DNA from: DAOTUL01 sp034437435
GTDB lineage: Bacteria; Chloroflexota; Anaerolineae; Aggregatilineales; Phototrophicaceae
Reading direction: 5' to 3'
Assembly: GCA_964417785.1 (NCBI GenBank)
Contig: CAYQJO010000268.1
Span: 1 to 5,752 of the forward strand
DNA: 5,752 nucleotides
Position 1 is the stretch's first letter. Each line of letters opens with the position of its first letter. The notes under the pieces are model-generated. The model searched no databases and was not told the origin of the DNA. It worked only from the letters and a program-made list of their open reading frames with translations. Shown here piece after piece: positions 4,441 through 5,752 of the stretch. The position numbers and the translations under genes were made by a program.

Positions 4441-5752
4441 GCCGAGCTGAGGTCGGTGCGGCGCAAGAGCTGGGCGTTTATGGCGACCACGACCGTGCTG
4501 AGCGACATCAATGCGGCACCGACCGCCGGTGAAAGGATGAAACCGATGGGGGCCAGGATACCGGCAGCTAACGGCAGCGCGATCACGTTGTAGCCGGTGG
4601 CCCAGATCAGATTCTGGATCATTTTGCGATAGGTGGCGTGGCTCAATTGGAAAATTTTGACCACATCCAGTGGATTGCTCTGGACCAGGATGATGTCTGC
4701 CGACTCGATGGCGACGTCGGTCCCGCTGCCGATGGCAATGCCAATGTCTGCACGGGCGAGTGCGGGGGCATCGTTGATGCCATCACCGACCATCGCCACT
4801 TTTTTGCCCTGCTTCTGTAACTCGGTGACTTTTTCATCCTTGTGTTCCGGCAGGACCTCGGCGAAAACGGTGTCAATGTGCAACTTATCGGCGACGGCCT
4901 GAGCAACCTCCTCGCTATCGCCGGTGAGCATGGCGACCTCAATGCCCATATCGTGAAGGCGCTGGATCGTTTTGCTGCTTTCCTTGCGGATAACATCCGC
5001 CAAAGCGAAGGACGCGGCGATCTGGTCATCGGCGATCAAATAGACGACGGTTTGAGCGTTCTTGTTGGCTTGTGCAGCCGCTTCTTGGATGTTGTCGGTG
5101 GGGTTGAGTTCAAGCATTTCCAGCAGGCGCGGTCCACCCACATAGATCGTCTGGCCGTCGTAGCTGGCTTTGATTCCGCGCCCCTTGATGGCTTCAAAGT
5201 CGCTGATCGTGACTGGCTCGATACCGTCCTCTTCGGCCTGTTGGCGGATCGCACGGGCGATGGGATGCTCGGAGTCGCTTTCGACGGCGTAAGCTAATGC
5301 GAGGGCATGATCGCGCTCCCATCCGTCGGCGACGGTCATATCGGTGACACCGAAGCGGCCCTCGGTCAGTGTGCCGGTTTTGTCGAATATGACGGTATCG
5401 ATCTGTCTGGCCTGTTCCAGCGCCAACCGATCTCGTATCAGAACGCCGGTTTGCGCACCCATTGCTGTGCTGATGGCGACCACCAACGGTATCGCCAGAC
5501 CAAGCGCATGGGGACAGGCAATCACCAGTACAGTCGCCACACGGGCAATCACATCGACGTCAAAGCCGATTGCCAGCGTCCAAGCAATGGCGGTGACGAT
5601 AGCGGTAGCGACTGCGATATAGAACAGCCATCCGGCAGCTTTGTCGGCGAGAATCTGGGTGTTCGATTTGCTGTTTTGTGCTTCGTCTACCAGGCGCATG
5701 ATGCCCGCCAGGGCGGTGTCGTCGCCCGTTGCGGTCACGCGGATGCGCAAAC
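4437..5752 (-). CDS. copB: Copper-type P1B ATPase, CopB-like (CPH motif); N-terminal part beyond window
   Basis: The C-terminal 438 or so residues of a heavy-metal transporting P-type ATPase that exports copper or silver across the inner membrane using ATP. The frame is open to the right edge and the metal-binding N-terminus, first helices and actuator TGE loop are missing. Counting from the TTG codon at 5750: membrane helix (about 41-62), then the metal-site helix with CPH (79-81); phosphorylation site DKTGTLT (123-129, D123); nucleotide-binding SEHPIARAI (160-168); hinge GDGINDAPAL (322-331); GSGTD (341-345); GYNVIALPLAAG (386-397); and MSLSTVVVAINA (415-426). CPH with these last two helices is the signature of subgroup P1B-3 (Archaeoglobus and Enterococcus CopB), rather than CPC-type CopA. 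The TTG at 5750 is not a start, because family residues would precede it. It converges on the kinase with overlapping stop codons and has no evident link to the sugar operon. Confidence 0.9.
   Translation of the reverse strand, partial: LRIRVTATGDDTALAGIMRLVDEAQNSKSNTQILADKAAGWLFYIAVATAIVTAIAWTLAIGFDVDVIARVATVLVIACPHALGLAIPLVVAISTAMGAQTGVLIRDRLALEQARQIDTVIFDKTGTLTEGRFGVTDMTVADGWERDHALALAYAVESDSEHPIARAIRQQAEEDGIEPVTISDFEAIKGRGIKASYDGQTIYVGGPRLLEMLELNPTDNIQEAAAQANKNAQTVVYLIADDQIAASFALADVIRKESSKTIQRLHDMGIEVAMLTGDSEEVAQAVADKLHIDTVFAEVLPEHKDEKVTELQKQGKKVAMVGDGINDAPALARADIGIAIGSGTDVAIESADIILVQSNPLDVVKIFQLSHATYRKMIQNLIWATGYNVIALPLAAGILAPIGFILSPAVGAALMSLSTVVVAINAQLLRRTDLSSA

Noticed and set aside
4441..4460. 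A possible terminator hairpin (CCGA...TCGG) after the kinase
   Set aside because: The stem is only 4 base pairs, has no U-tract and lies within the ATPase coding sequence.
5748..5750. TTG at 5750 as the start of the copper ATPase
   Set aside because: The residues after it correspond to the region just past the actuator domain, so the true start must lie several hundred codons beyond the window edge.

Overview
The window looks like ordinary chromosomal DNA from a free-living bacterium. It is gene-dense and GC-rich, and I see no insertion sequences, phage genes, tRNA or rRNA genes, or CRISPR repeats. The lineage cannot be fixed from sequence alone. A phosphatidylcholine synthase, an IolC-like sugar kinase beside a separate LacD-type aldolase, and a CPH-type copper ATPase together make me lean weakly towards Chloroflexota; this is a guess. 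Five protein genes and one short control region account for almost every base.

Left arm (minus strand, 1-1193): a two-gene membrane-lipid unit. A DedA-family membrane protein is followed, with a 4-base ATGA stop/start overlap, by a CDP-alcohol phosphatidyltransferase. The spacing of the latter's catalytic motif is the one described for bacterial phosphatidylcholine synthase (Pcs). The Pcs gene runs off the left edge. Several DedA relatives are now known to move lipids across membranes, so coupling to a phosphatidylcholine-making enzyme suggests a synthesis-plus-translocation pair. That link is inference.

Control region (about 1194-1307): the left pair and the central operon diverge here. It holds a plus-strand -10-like hexamer, an imperfect inverted repeat abutting it that could be an operator, a strong Shine-Dalgarno site that fixes the MFS start at GTG 1308, and a minus-strand -10-like hexamer so close to the DedA start that the transcript could be leaderless.

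Centre (plus strand, 1308-4440): a compact three-gene catabolic operon. It encodes an MFS importer, a LacD-like class I aldolase and a PfkB kinase of the IolC type. The gaps are 0 and 4 bases. The layout fits import, phosphorylation and retro-aldol cleavage of a sugar or sugar acid. The kinase signatures point to 5-dehydro-2-deoxy-D-gluconate, the late intermediate of inositol breakdown, with the aldolase taking the place of IolJ or of the C-terminal domain of fused IolC proteins. No other iol gene is present here. The aldolase carries a very G-rich stretch (about 3124-3180) where a conserved substrate-binding segment is replaced by glycine-rich sequence. This is either a local base-calling problem or an unusual enzyme.

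Right arm (minus strand, 4437-5752): the C-terminal part of a copper-type P1B ATPase (CopB-like, CPH motif), entering from beyond the right edge and converging on the kinase. The two stop codons overlap by 4 bases, leaving no intergenic room for a terminator.

The points most worth a second look are the split kinase/aldolase operon, the G-rich block in the aldolase, the DedA-Pcs coupling and the candidate operator. I did not find a convincing wholly novel system.
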